A stretch of DNA of 64,000 bases from the NCBI GenBank assembly GCA_002862125.1, contig PHSP01000001.1:1646501-1710500 (forward strand). Reading direction: 5' to 3'. A model generated the notes under the pieces. The model was given only the letters and a program-made list of their open reading frames with translations. It was not told the DNA's origin and did no database searches. A program made the position numbers and the translations under genes. How positions within the stretch are numbered: the first letter of the stretch is position 1; the number at the start of each line of letters is the position of its first letter. The DNA is from Methylobacter sp. KS41 (GTDB taxonomy: Bacteria; Pseudomonadota; Gammaproteobacteria; Methylococcales; Methylomonadaceae). Shown here piece after piece: positions 27,821 through 37,227 of the stretch.

Positions 27821-30153
27821 GCTGTCTCCTGTAAGGGGGGCTTTTGCGGATTGTGGTCCAAGTTATCCGGGGCGGATTGACGTTGAGTTAAAAACTCATC
27901 GATTAGAGCCCAGGTATTGCCGATGTTTTCCATCAATATGTTGTGCCGTTCTGCTTTGACCGCGTGCAGATATTTATGGTTTGCCGCCAGCTTTTCAAAA
28001 ACGATTTTAGAGCTTTGCGGCTGCACGACCGGATCGCGATCCGCATATAGAAGTAACGAAGGCGTCGCCACTTCAGGGAACAGAGTTTCCAGACTATGAA
28101 TCAGACGGCGCAGCTCGTACAATGCCCGGACCGGCGTGTTGCAATAGTTGATGTCAGGGTGTTCGGGCGTGTTTTCGATAAACGGTTTGATGCCTTCATA
28201 AGATGAAACCCATTGCACCAGCGTATTGGTGCCTTGCAGTAAAGACACCAGCATAAAGGCTGGATTAACGAACTTGATGGGTACCGATACCGCAACCAGG
28301 CCGATAATTTCATGATGATGTTCCGCAGCCAGTTTAAACGCCAGCGCGCCCCCGGTTGAAAAGCCGATGGCAAACAGTTTAGGACAATGCAGTTTAAGTA
28401 TGTTGAAGCCTCTTCGCACGCTTGCGAACCATTGCTCATAATTTATATCGCGCAAGGCATAGGGCGAAGTGCCGTGGCCTTTAAGCCGGATGCCGAGCAC
28501 AGTATAACCTTGACAGGCCAGATAATGGCCGTATTCACGCATTTCGGCGGCGCTGGACAGCAAACCATGAATCAACAGTATTCCCAAACCGTTGGCTTGC
28601 TTTGGCTTGATAAAAAATGGCGAGGGATCGGCTATTGCCGATTCCTTCTGATTAATGTCACTGTTACCGGGCGTTCTGTAATTTTGTTGTTCAAAGGCCA
28701 AAGACAATTGTTCATCTTCCAAATACCAGGCGGTTAACTGGTAAGGATTTATGGGCTGGTAATCACGATCCGCCTCCAGCAAGGTATCGCGAATCATGCG
28801 CAAGGGCGCGGTCTCGTTGTTGTAGACGGCGATCGGATTTTCCAGACGGATACGGTCGAAGTCGTAGTCAGCGCAGAGTGCGGGCAGGAAATGATAGCAG
28901 CCATTCTGCTCGGCAATCAGTCCCGCTTCCTTGGCGACGCAGATAAATTGATCGAAGCGGGTGTTAACGGCATGAATCAAGTCGCCATAGTCGTCCGGGT
29001 TCAACAGGCTTCGGTGCAAGTGAATATCGGGGTTTTTTTGCAGCTTTTTAATGGCGCTGTACAACACCATGTAAAACCTGTTCTTTTCGATGCGCAGCCG
29101 TTTGGCGCCAACGAAACTCATGATCAAAGTAGAGGCCAGATGACTGAGATTGACCGTGACATTGGCATAGATCTTCTCCGTGTATTGATTACGCGAGCAT
29201 TTTGCGTTCTGGACAAAATAGTAACCAAGCAGGCGCTCTTTCAAGTTACGGGGTTCAGAGGTGAACTTGAAGACATCGTCCGGCTCACGGATGCCGGGCG
29301 CAACCTTGTCCATCAGAAAATGAGTGCGCCAGTCCCAGACGCAACAAGGATTGACCGGGGCGCTCATGCGGATATCCATGTCGGTGTCCTTGAGCATGAT
29401 GTTGCCCTCAATCAACAGTTCTTCCGCTTCACGCTGGCTCATTTTTTCGGAAAACAATTCCACGCTTTTGAACAACAGGTTTTCCGAGGTACGGATCGGA
29501 TAAAAGGTGATGTTAGCCGGTACAATCAATGTGGGCTTATGCGCAGGCGCCATCAATTCATCCGGACTGTCGAATTGCAGCAACTCCTGCCAATGCTGTA
29601 AACGGTCGATTTGATTTTCTTTGAAAGCATGGCGAATCGCTGCTTTCAAAGCTTCCACGCCCTGACCTAAAACTGCCGGACCGGTATGCTGTTTTCCGCG
29701 GCTGCCGGTCATACGTGAATAAATGCTGTATTCACCTTTCTTGTCGATGACACGATGGTCTTTGACCATGCCCCCTTCAGGGAAGATAATGATTTTGCGG
29801 CCGCGCAATATCTGGCTCGCCAGCATTGCGAACAGCCGTGGATGGTCATGCGGAAATACGCCCACCTGTTTCAGGTAATCTGATAGCACGTTATCTTCTT
29901 TGAAAAATTCACCTGAAGCAATTGCGCAACTGAATGCGCCGGTTTTTTCAAAAATCAGAAACTGGGGAATGAAGGTTTCGAAACGGGAAAAGTGATTGAA
30001 CAGGAATATATCGCCTTGCAGCACCTGGTTGTCGGCGTACAGTTCCAACTTGACACTGAGCAGGTTTTTGACGGCGCTGAACAATTTTACCGAGCGTTTG
30101 TAAATCCCGGTGTCGATATCGGGCCAGTCCTGTGGATAAATCGTATGTTTCAT
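27817..30153 (-). CDS. Acyltransferase (PlsC-like) fused to an alpha/beta hydrolase
   Basis: A 778-residue fusion. Residues about 45-230 resemble PlsC/PlsB-type acyltransferases: a NHFSRFE motif at 53-59 (His and acidic residue in HX4E spacing) and IFPEGG at 123-128. Residues about 300-470 are a helical linker of unknown kind. Residues about 520-760 are an alpha/beta hydrolase of the monoacylglycerol-lipase/carboxylesterase type: oxyanion LLIHGLLSS (525-533), nucleophile elbow GFSTGG with Ser599, acidic ADRD (704-707) and His737. All three catalytic positions are present. No signal peptide is seen, so it acts inside the cell. It is the first gene of the lipid operon. It might move or release acyl chains, or remodel lysolipids; the true reaction is not known. 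Confidence 0.85.
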   Translation of the reverse strand: MKHTIYPQDWPDIDTGIYKRSVKLFSAVKNLLSVKLELYADNQVLQGDIFLFNHFSRFETFIPQFLIFEKTGAFSCAIASGEFFKEDNVLSDYLKQVGVFPHDHPRLFAMLASQILRGRKIIIFPEGGMVKDHRVIDKKGEYSIYSRMTGSRGKQHTGPAVLGQGVEALKAAIRHAFKENQIDRLQHWQELLQFDSPDELMAPAHKPTLIVPANITFYPIRTSENLLFKSVELFSEKMSQREAEELLIEGNIMLKDTDMDIRMSAPVNPCCVWDWRTHFLMDKVAPGIREPDDVFKFTSEPRNLKERLLGYYFVQNAKCSRNQYTEKIYANVTVNLSHLASTLIMSFVGAKRLRIEKNRFYMVLYSAIKKLQKNPDIHLHRSLLNPDDYGDLIHAVNTRFDQFICVAKEAGLIAEQNGCYHFLPALCADYDFDRIRLENPIAVYNNETAPLRMIRDTLLEADRDYQPINPYQLTAWYLEDEQLSLAFEQQNYRTPGNSDINQKESAIADPSPFFIKPKQANGLGILLIHGLLSSAAEMREYGHYLACQGYTVLGIRLKGHGTSPYALRDINYEQWFASVRRGFNILKLHCPKLFAIGFSTGGALAFKLAAEHHHEIIGLVAVSVPIKFVNPAFMLVSLLQGTNTLVQWVSSYEGIKPFIENTPEHPDINYCNTPVRALYELRRLIHSLETLFPEVATPSLLLYADRDPVVQPQSSKIVFEKLAANHKYLHAVKAERHNILMENIGNTWALIDEFLTQRQSAPDNLDHNPQKPPLQETA

Positions 30154-30883
30154 GGCGACCTTCTTTTTATTGTTGTTGGAGCTTACGAAACAATAGAACG
30201 GTTATATGACCGCAAAATTTTTCGGCTATTTAAACTGCCAAACTTTTTCGTCCCGATGATAAAGGGGTTATAGTCAATAGATGAGCAACCCCGTGCTCAT
30301 TGAAAAGTAATATTTCGAAGCTGGGACCAAAAGTATCGTTAGTTAGTTCGCGTGACTTACAATATCAATCGCTTAGTAAAACCTACAATTCTTTTCCGCC
30401 GATTGTTTAATCTCCCCCATTCATTGCTGTTCTTCGGCTCCGGTATTATGCTTCTGCTTTGACATTAAGTTTTTTGCTCAGCCCTGAATGCCGCCACACA
30501 TTTGGATGTTACCGGCATTTCCCGGCCTTGTTTTGAGTTCCCGCCCAAAGGGCTGGTTTTTCACGAAACCCGTCGATTCTAAACGATTTCTACAGCTTAT
30601 TTATCTCCACGATAATCAGGCTAATTTTACCCTTCCTATGTAATTGGACATAAATTGCCATGCTTGAAGCTATTTATTACCTCCTTCTGCGCGGATTGAT
30701 AGACAAGACGCCTATAGCAGATTTCCTTTTAAAATCCAATATAATAAGCGCTTTTTAGGTCAGTTAGGCAGGCAGTCCGCTTTGGTTATCTGCTTTATTG
30801 TTTCTTTTTTATAAGTTGACTTTACTGCTTTTATATGTCAAAAAATCGCCACCTTTATTTTTCTTTGAAGTGTATAGGCGCTA
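30154..30883. other. Divergent intergenic region, lipid operon / oxidase cluster
   Basis: About 730 bases between two outward-reading gene clusters, so it must hold the promoters of both. An AT-rich stretch with a TATAAT (30740-30745) is seen on the plus strand but no good -35 partner. No small gene, tRNA or clear operator is recognised. Confidence 0.55.
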
Positions 30884-31936
30884 ATGAAGGACTCGGCTTT
30901 CAGATTTTGTAATCGTGCAGCAGTCAAATGCGCTTTCATATTAATTGCTCTTACGGCTGCGCCGGTTTCTGCGGCATTGGCGGAAAATGGAATCGCTCCG
31001 CTTAACTATTTTTTGCATAGCTACGGCCCTGCCTCAACTCCCGCAATGTACTTGGGATGGGTGCTTGTCGCGCTGTTGCTTATAATTTTAGCTGTCATAA
31101 CCTTACTACTGATTAGGGCTGTTTTCCGTAAACGCTCATCTGAAGAAACCCTCATAATAAAAGGCGAAGCTCAAGGCATGCGGTGGATATATATTGGAAC
31201 CGCCATTTCCACCGGCATTTTGTTTTCGCTGGCTATTTATTCATTGGTAACGCTTAATATAATCGCAAGACCTGCACAGCCTCCGGCGCTAACGCTGACT
31301 GTCACAGGATACGACTGGTGGTGGAAGGTGGAGTATGAAGACGATGATCCTGCCCGCCGCTTCGTTACTGCAAATGAAATACATATACCGGTCGGGCAGG
31401 CTGTTCTTGTCAAGCTGAAAAGCGCGGATGTAATTCACGCATTTTGGGCGCCGGCGCTTGCCGGCAAAACTCAAATGATTCCGGGCCTGATCAATCAAAA
31501 ATGGCTCCAAGCCGATACCGAGGGCGTCTACCGCGGGCAATGCACCCAGTATTGCGGAGTCCAGCATGCCCACATGGGTTTAGAGATTGTTGCGCAAAAT
31601 ACAGCTGATTTCCGGAAATGGCAAGACGCCCAGCGGAAGACAGCGGCAATGGTTTCCGCATTTGACGTCGATGCCGGAAGAAACCTTTTCCTGGATCGCT
31701 GCGCCGGTTGTCATACCATCCGGGGAACCGGGGCCGTGGGCGCCCACGCACCTGACTTGACGCATTTGAAATCGCGCCGCCTGATCGCCGCTGGGCGCTT
31801 AACCAATACCCCGGAGCATTTGGCGGAATGGATTACCCATGCTCAAGAACTAAAGCCGGGCGCGCGCATGCCCAGCATGGCGTTAACGGCGGCAGAAATT
31901 TCCGGGCTGTCAGCATTTTTATCGACTCTGAATTAG
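30884..31936 (+). CDS. coxB: Cytochrome c oxidase subunit II with fused cytochrome c
   Basis: A protein of 350 residues. A signal segment is at about 15-33 and membrane helices are at about 56-78 and 102-127. The periplasmic cupredoxin domain carries the CuA ligands His185, Cys220, Cys224, His228 and Met231. A C-terminal cytochrome c domain follows, with CAGCH at 273-277 and a likely Met ligand in ARMPSMAL. The fused haem makes it a caa3-like oxidase that takes electrons through its own cytochrome c. It is the first gene of an oxidase cluster, with subunit I starting 11 bases later. Confidence 0.94.
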   Translation: MKDSAFRFCNRAAVKCAFILIALTAAPVSAALAENGIAPLNYFLHSYGPASTPAMYLGWVLVALLLIILAVITLLLIRAVFRKRSSEETLIIKGEAQGMRWIYIGTAISTGILFSLAIYSLVTLNIIARPAQPPALTLTVTGYDWWWKVEYEDDDPARRFVTANEIHIPVGQAVLVKLKSADVIHAFWAPALAGKTQMIPGLINQKWLQADTEGVYRGQCTQYCGVQHAHMGLEIVAQNTADFRKWQDAQRKTAAMVSAFDVDAGRNLFLDRCAGCHTIRGTGAVGAHAPDLTHLKSRRLIAAGRLTNTPEHLAEWITHAQELKPGARMPSMALTAAEISGLSAFLSTLN

Positions 31937-31947
31937 GAATCGCGCAC

Positions 31948-33942
31948 ATGTCAAATGCCTCTCAAAGCACGCCCGGCTTAAACCTCACTCGCGTACCTGA
32001 CGTAGGCAGCGCTCCTATTGGCTCGGCTGCCGAGATCCGCCTTGCTCAATTATGGGAAACAGCTCCCGGATGGCGCGGATGGTTGTCAACGGTTGACCAT
32101 AAGGAAATAGGAATACGTTACCTTGTCACCGCCTTCATTTTTTTACTGATGGGCGGAACCGAAGCGCTAATCATGCGTCTGCAACTTGCGCGTCCCGATC
32201 AAACCCTGCTTACGCCCGAACAATACAGCCAGCTCTTCACGATGCACGGCATAACGATGATCTTTCTTTATTCAGCGCCGATGCTGTCGGGTTTTTCCAA
32301 CTATTTGTGGCCTCTCATGCTGGGTTCGAGGGATATGGCATTCCCGCGTCTAAATGCAATCTCTTATTGGTTTTTCCTGTTTGCCGGTATTTTTCTGTAT
32401 GCAAGTTTTCCTCTTGGACAGGCGCCAAATGCAGGCTGGTTCGACTACGTCCCCTTTGCAGGATTGGACTATAACACCGGACCCAACATCGACGTATACG
32501 CTCTCGGCATGGTGCTACTGGGAATTTCCACAACCGTCGGGTCTATTAATTTCATTGTCACATTATTTCGAACGCGCGCACCCGGCATGTCGATCAACCG
32601 GGTGCCGATCATCGTTTGGGGAACGTTTACCGCTTCAGTAGCAAACGTCTTTGCCATACCCTCAGTCAGTCTCGTCTTTTTTTTGCTGTGGCTGGATCGC
32701 CAAACGGGCACCCATTTCTTCGATGTAGTCAACGGCGGAAAACCTATGCTTTGGCAACACTTGTTCTGGATGTTCGGACATCCGTGGGTTTATGCGGTCG
32801 TGCTTCCCGCCATGGGTATCGTATCCGAAGCTTTGCCTACGTTTTGCCGGCGTCCGCTGGTCGGATACTCGGCAGTGGCGCTATCAACCATGGCGACCAT
32901 GCTGCTCGGCTTTGGAGTGTGGATACATCACATGTTCGCTACCGGCCTGCCGGCGCTTGCGCTATCATTTTTCGGCGCCGCCAGCATGGTGATTTCCATC
33001 CCGAGCGCTGTCGCTGTTTTCGCATGGATAGCGACCATTTGGCTGGGGCGTCCGGTCTTCAAAACACCCTTTTTGTATTTTGCCGGGTTCGTGTTCCTTT
33101 TTGTCGTCGGTGGACTTTCAGGCGTAATGACCGCAGCCGTGCCTCTTGATTTTCAATTGAATGAAACATATTTCGTTGTTGCACACTTGCATTACGTTTT
33201 GATCGGCATCAATGTGTTTCCGGTCGTCGGTGGAATCTATTATTGGTTTCCCAAATTTTTTGGCCGGATGATGAATGAAACGCTTGGAAAATGGAGCTTT
33301 TGGGTTATGTTCATTGGCTTTAATCTGGGGTTCTTCCCGATGCATTTGTCCGGCTTGCTCGGCATGCCGCGGCGTATATACACGTATGCGCCCAACATGG
33401 GCTGGAATACCGTCAACATGATCACAACACTAGGATCATTCATTTTTGCCGCCGGAATTTTGATATTTCTAGCCAACGTCTTCATAAGCCTAAAGCGCGG
33501 CGCAATAGCGCATTCAAATCCCTGGGATGCGCCAACACTCGAATGGGCGATACCATCACCTCCGCCAGCCTATAACTTTACCGTCATTCCATTTGTCGCC
33601 AGCCGTCACCCGCTATGGGAGGACCGGCTGGACGAAGGTTCCGGCCGTTCCATTCTTGATAAAGGTTATTTGCTCATGGAAGGCAGGGAAACGATAGGCA
33701 CTACGCCACTCGACGCCAAACCGGACATCATCCTCAAAATGCCCGGCGATTCCTATGCCCCCTTCCTTCTAGCGCTGTCTACATCCTTGGCCTTTGCCGG
33801 CTTGCTGCTGCACTGGCGCGATTTTACAGCTCTGATGTCTTTGGCTTGTACCTTGTCCCTGACTGCATGGATGTGGCCCAGTAAAGCCCTTGTTCAGTGC
33901 GTGCCGGACATCAACCAAGATAAGGGAGCCGCTCATGGCTGA
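31948..33942 (+). CDS. coxA: Haem-copper oxidase subunit I, variant lacking HPEVY Glu and K-channel Lys
   Basis: The catalytic subunit, 664 residues from the ATG at 31948, preceded by AGGAAT; a frame open from 31828 overlaps coxB and is not used. Haem and CuB ligands are present: His in TMHGITMIFLY, His278 of HPWVY, the His pair in WIHHMF, and the HLHYVL pair. GSRDMAFPR keeps the D-channel Asp. Two residues normally needed for proton delivery are changed: HPEVY reads HPWVY (Trp280), and the K-channel motif PTGIK reads PSAVA (Ala356). Tyr282 is kept. About 100 extra C-terminal residues with two more predicted helices resemble CoxN-type subunits. It is plausibly an active oxidase with altered proton routes. 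Confidence 0.93.
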   Translation: MSNASQSTPGLNLTRVPDVGSAPIGSAAEIRLAQLWETAPGWRGWLSTVDHKEIGIRYLVTAFIFLLMGGTEALIMRLQLARPDQTLLTPEQYSQLFTMHGITMIFLYSAPMLSGFSNYLWPLMLGSRDMAFPRLNAISYWFFLFAGIFLYASFPLGQAPNAGWFDYVPFAGLDYNTGPNIDVYALGMVLLGISTTVGSINFIVTLFRTRAPGMSINRVPIIVWGTFTASVANVFAIPSVSLVFFLLWLDRQTGTHFFDVVNGGKPMLWQHLFWMFGHPWVYAVVLPAMGIVSEALPTFCRRPLVGYSAVALSTMATMLLGFGVWIHHMFATGLPALALSFFGAASMVISIPSAVAVFAWIATIWLGRPVFKTPFLYFAGFVFLFVVGGLSGVMTAAVPLDFQLNETYFVVAHLHYVLIGINVFPVVGGIYYWFPKFFGRMMNETLGKWSFWVMFIGFNLGFFPMHLSGLLGMPRRIYTYAPNMGWNTVNMITTLGSFIFAAGILIFLANVFISLKRGAIAHSNPWDAPTLEWAIPSPPPAYNFTVIPFVASRHPLWEDRLDEGSGRSILDKGYLLMEGRETIGTTPLDAKPDIILKMPGDSYAPFLLALSTSLAFAGLLLHWRDFTALMSLACTLSLTAWMWPSKALVQCVPDINQDKGAAHG

Positions 33943-34534
33943 AGCGATGCAAACAGACCAGGCGCTGCCGGTAGGCAGCAAAGGTAAATTGTCCAGCGGG
34001 TGGTGGGGAATGCTGGCATTGATTGCCACTGAAGCGTCACTGTTTGGTTATCTGCTGTTCGCCTATTTTTACCTCGCATCTCAAACGGAGCAGCACTGGC
34101 CCCCTGACGGCTTGCCCAACCTGCTCGTGCCTTGTTTAAATACTCTGATATTACTCGCCAGCAGCATATCCATTTGGGCGAGCGAGCGTTGCATTAAGCG
34201 TAATCGATTGCGCTGGAGCTTCGCGTTGATGGCGATAACGTTCGCGCTTGGGGTTCGTTTCGTCGTCATTCAGTTGAATGAATGGAGCAAAAAAACCTAC
34301 GATATGACGACGAATTTGTATGGATCACTGTACTTCACCATCACCGGATTTCATTTACTTCATGTCATAGTAGGACTGATTATCGTGATGATGCTTCTGC
34401 TTTGGATCGCTCTTGGTTATTTTGATGACAGACGCCATGCAGCCATAACCATTGGCGGGTTATACTGGCAATTTGTCAATGCGGTCTGGCTGTTTGAATT
34501 TACAAGCTTGTATCTATTGCCGTACCTTTACTAG
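33935..34534 (+). CDS. coxC: Haem-copper oxidase subunit III
   Basis: A membrane protein of 199 residues, shorter than mitochondrial-type subunit III (about 260) and like the five-helix quinol-oxidase/CoxO form. The blocks WWGMLALIATEASLFGYLLFAYFYL, ITGFHLLHVIVGLIIVMML and WQFVNAVWLFEFTSLYLLPYLY are family features. The ATG at 33935 follows GGGAG and overlaps the coxA stop by eight bases. It stabilises subunit I in the membrane. Confidence 0.92.
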   Translation: MAEAMQTDQALPVGSKGKLSSGWWGMLALIATEASLFGYLLFAYFYLASQTEQHWPPDGLPNLLVPCLNTLILLASSISIWASERCIKRNRLRWSFALMAITFALGVRFVVIQLNEWSKKTYDMTTNLYGSLYFTITGFHLLHVIVGLIIVMMLLLWIALGYFDDRRHAAITIGGLYWQFVNAVWLFEFTSLYLLPYLY

Positions 34535-34542
34535 AGCAAATT

Positions 34543-34995
34543 ATGAACCGTTTTCTCAATCATGATCTCTCCATTGAAGCGCCCGAACCTGCTCACGGCC
34601 AGGGCAGCATGATACGGATATGGACGGGGGTTTTCGGTGCGCCGATTGCCTGGTTAGCGCAATTTTCTTTGAGCGAGCCGTTTGCAGCTTATGCCTGCTA
34701 TCCCTATCAGACTCCTCTGGCTGCGCCAATCTGGACGGAGTTGCCGGAAATTCTGACGGCAATCAACATTGCCTGCTTCGCGGTTGCGCTCCTGTCAGGG
34801 TTTATTGCATGGACCTCATGGCGGCAATATGGACGCAAACCGCTTGTAGTGAAAGGGAGCATTATCAGGGCGAGCGAGGGTCGAAACCGGTTTTTAATAA
34901 AATTAAGCCTGATGTCGAGTTTTATCTTCATTATTGCGACACTATTCAACATTTGCGCAGTTTTGCTGGTTACACCGTGCAGTTCATGGTTTTAA
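34543..34995 (+). CDS. Small membrane protein of the oxidase cluster (CoxP-like)
   Basis: A protein of 150 residues with about three hydrophobic segments (residues about 24-45, 70-95, 118-145). It follows subunit III by eight bases. Its place matches the fourth gene of coxMNOP-type clusters, where a small membrane subunit (CoxP) is found. No catalytic motif is seen. It may be an accessory or assembly subunit. The assignment rests on position and topology, not on a diagnostic motif. Confidence 0.6.
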   Translation: MNRFLNHDLSIEAPEPAHGQGSMIRIWTGVFGAPIAWLAQFSLSEPFAAYACYPYQTPLAAPIWTELPEILTAINIACFAVALLSGFIAWTSWRQYGRKPLVVKGSIIRASEGRNRFLIKLSLMSSFIFIIATLFNICAVLLVTPCSSWF

Positions 34996-35000
34996 TTATC

Positions 35001-36314
35001 ATGCTATTGAAAGTCGCCTTAAGAAAAATCCTAAATCGAACGGCATTAAAGGCCGTAACGGCAGGCGCTGCATTGCTATCCGGCCTTGCAGCGGCTCAAC
35101 CGGCCGATCCGGAAGAAGTGACAAGAGGAGCCTATCTGGCCAGAGCCGGTGACTGTGTGGCATGTCATACAGCCGGTCCGGATTCTCCGCAATTTGCCGG
35201 AGGATTACCGCTCGATTCTCCTTTCGGAATTATTTACTCGTCGAACATTACGCCGGATCCGCAAACGGGTATCGGCAAGTACACATTGAACGATTTTAGC
35301 CGCGCAGTCCGTGACGGAATTGCCAAGGACGGCAGCCGCCTGTACCCGGCGATGCCTTATCCATCCTTCACAGCGATTACCGATGCCGATATTCGTGCGC
35401 TTTATGCCTATTTCATGAACAAGGTTGAGCCAGTCAGCTATAACCCGCCTGAAACGAAGCTTCCTTTCCCTTTCAATATACGCTTAAGCCTGGTTTTCTG
35501 GGATTTCGCCTTCGTTAAACACGAACGCTTTAAACCGCACGATGACAGTGACGCCCAGTGGAACCGCGGCGCTTATCTGGTGCAATCCCTCGGCCATTGC
35601 GGCGCCTGCCATACGCCTCGCGGCCTCGCCTTCCAGGAAAAAGCCTATACGGAATCGTCTCCGGTTTATTTAAGCGGGGCTTTGGTGGATAATTGGTTCA
35701 GTGCAAATCTCAGAGGGGATTCTGCTTCCGGGCTGGGCCGATGGTCTGAAGCAGACATCGCTGCATTGCTGGAAACTGGTCACGGCGCTCAGGCAGCGAC
35801 GTTTGGCAGCATGACTGATGTTATCAAAAACAGCACGCAATACTTGCATAAAGATGATCTGAATGCAATTGCGCACTACCTGAAAACCCTTCCCCCGCAT
35901 GGCGAAAAATCCGCCTATAGACCGGACGCGCCAGCCCTTGACAGAGAGTTGGCGGCAATAGTATCCGGCGAAGTGGAGCTTCCCGGTGCAGGACTCTTCC
36001 AGTCATTCTGCGCGAAGTGTCATAAAATAACGGGAAGCGGTGAGCCGGGCAAGTATCCGAAACTCGCCGGCAATTCAATCGTGCTTTCTGAAAATCCTGC
36101 CTCGCTGATCCGTTTGCTGCTGAAAGGAAGCTTAACAGCGGAAACAAACAGCAGCCCGGAAGTTCAGAAGATGCCCGGTTTCGCAGAAAAATTTTCTGAC
36201 CGGCAGATCGCCGATGTGCTTAGCTTCATCCGCAAAAGCTGGGGCAATTCCGCATCTCCGGTGACGGATCGGGAAGTGACATTATTACGGCAGGCACTGA
36301 AAAAGAAACCTTAG
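35001..36314 (+). CDS. Triheme cytochrome c
   Basis: A periplasmic electron carrier of 437 residues with an N-terminal signal peptide (to about residue 32, ending AAAQ) and three haem-binding motifs: CVACH (52-56), CGACH (200-204) and CAKCH (337-341). The layout and length match the cytochrome subunit of membrane alcohol, aldehyde or gluconate dehydrogenases. There is no partner dehydrogenase next to it; instead it follows the oxidase genes, so it may hand electrons to CuA. The start is uncertain: ATGs at 34986 and 35001 are both possible and neither has a clear ribosome site. The frame stays open upstream to 34620 inside the previous gene. Confidence 0.85.
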   Translation: MLLKVALRKILNRTALKAVTAGAALLSGLAAAQPADPEEVTRGAYLARAGDCVACHTAGPDSPQFAGGLPLDSPFGIIYSSNITPDPQTGIGKYTLNDFSRAVRDGIAKDGSRLYPAMPYPSFTAITDADIRALYAYFMNKVEPVSYNPPETKLPFPFNIRLSLVFWDFAFVKHERFKPHDDSDAQWNRGAYLVQSLGHCGACHTPRGLAFQEKAYTESSPVYLSGALVDNWFSANLRGDSASGLGRWSEADIAALLETGHGAQAATFGSMTDVIKNSTQYLHKDDLNAIAHYLKTLPPHGEKSAYRPDAPALDRELAAIVSGEVELPGAGLFQSFCAKCHKITGSGEPGKYPKLAGNSIVLSENPASLIRLLLKGSLTAETNSSPEVQKMPGFAEKFSDRQIADVLSFIRKSWGNSASPVTDREVTLLRQALKKKP

Positions 36315-36352
36315 GCAATTTATGCAGACTATGAGCCATCATCTTTATTGAA

Positions 36353-37227
36353 ATGTTCACCATGAAAAAAACCTTGATGCTGCTTCTGATAGCAATTATC
36401 AGCGCCGGACTGCCTTCCGTTTCGGCTTTTGCTGAAGGCGGGCTTGTTGATAAAGTAACTCCTTGCGCCATTCTCCAAAAACAAATTAGCCTCGATAAAG
36501 GCAATACTTTCATGGAGACGGCGGCAATAGCGGCGCCGCATGGCGCGCAATACCGGTTCATCGTCACCAACTGTGGTAATGTCGCTCTCTCGAATGGGGC
36601 CATCACTGATGCTTCATTGGGACTTAGCAGTGTCTCAATACCAGGGTACGGCACACTACTACCTAAGACTTCAGTCACTATCACGAAAAACAACGAAGGC
36701 TTCAAAAGCATTGATCGTCCGGGCCAATGCCTCCATCCGGAAACTTTCGCCAATACTGCTGGGTTCGCTGCAACCGGCGCAGCGGGAAACATTCAGGTCA
36801 TTAGTAATTGGACCGTCTTGGCTTGCGCCGGGCAACCGGGATTGCTATCAAGAAACAAATCAGCGTCGACAGCGGTGTGACCTGGCTCGATGCCGACACT
36901 ATCAGCACCGCCGCCACGGCCTTGGCGCCACATGAAGCCTCGTACAGGTTGATCATCACGTATGCAGGCAAGGCGGAGCTTGTAAATGTGGAAATCGATG
37001 ATCTAACGCTGGAACTGTTCAAAGTCCCAGTCCCAGGAGGTGCTAGTCTAGCCGTTGGCAGGCAGATAATCATTAATTCGAGCGACCCCGGCTTTGCAAA
37101 CCTTTCTCAGCCTGACCGGTGCCTTAGCCCAGGGGTCTTTCCAAACATCGCTACCGTCATCGGACTAACTCAGAACGGTCAGCGAGTCATAGCCAGTAAT
37201 CCTGCGTTCCTGATTTGCAAAAAATAA
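36353..37227 (+). pseudogene. Secreted protein of two tandem DUF11-like domains, frameshifted
   Basis: The first frame (36353-36880) gives a signal peptide (to about residue 27) and one domain of about 120 residues. The domain has ILQKQISLDKGNTFMETA, YRFIVTNCGNVALSN, RPGQCLHPETFANT and VISNWTVLAC. The second frame (open from 36808 to 37227) repeats it: IAIKKQISVDSGVTWLDAD, YRLIITYAGKAELVN, QPDRCLSPGVFPNI and VIASNPAFLIC. The two frames join near 36830-36850 and differ by one base, as if one base were lost. No slippery heptamer is seen. It is either a broken gene or a sequencing slip in an intact two-domain protein. The function is unknown; the fold resembles surface beta-sandwich repeats. Confidence 0.75.

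Noticed and set aside
36800-36870. Programmed frameshift in the two-domain secreted protein
   Set aside because: No slippery heptamer or stable downstream hairpin is seen at the junction, so decay or a sequencing slip is simpler.
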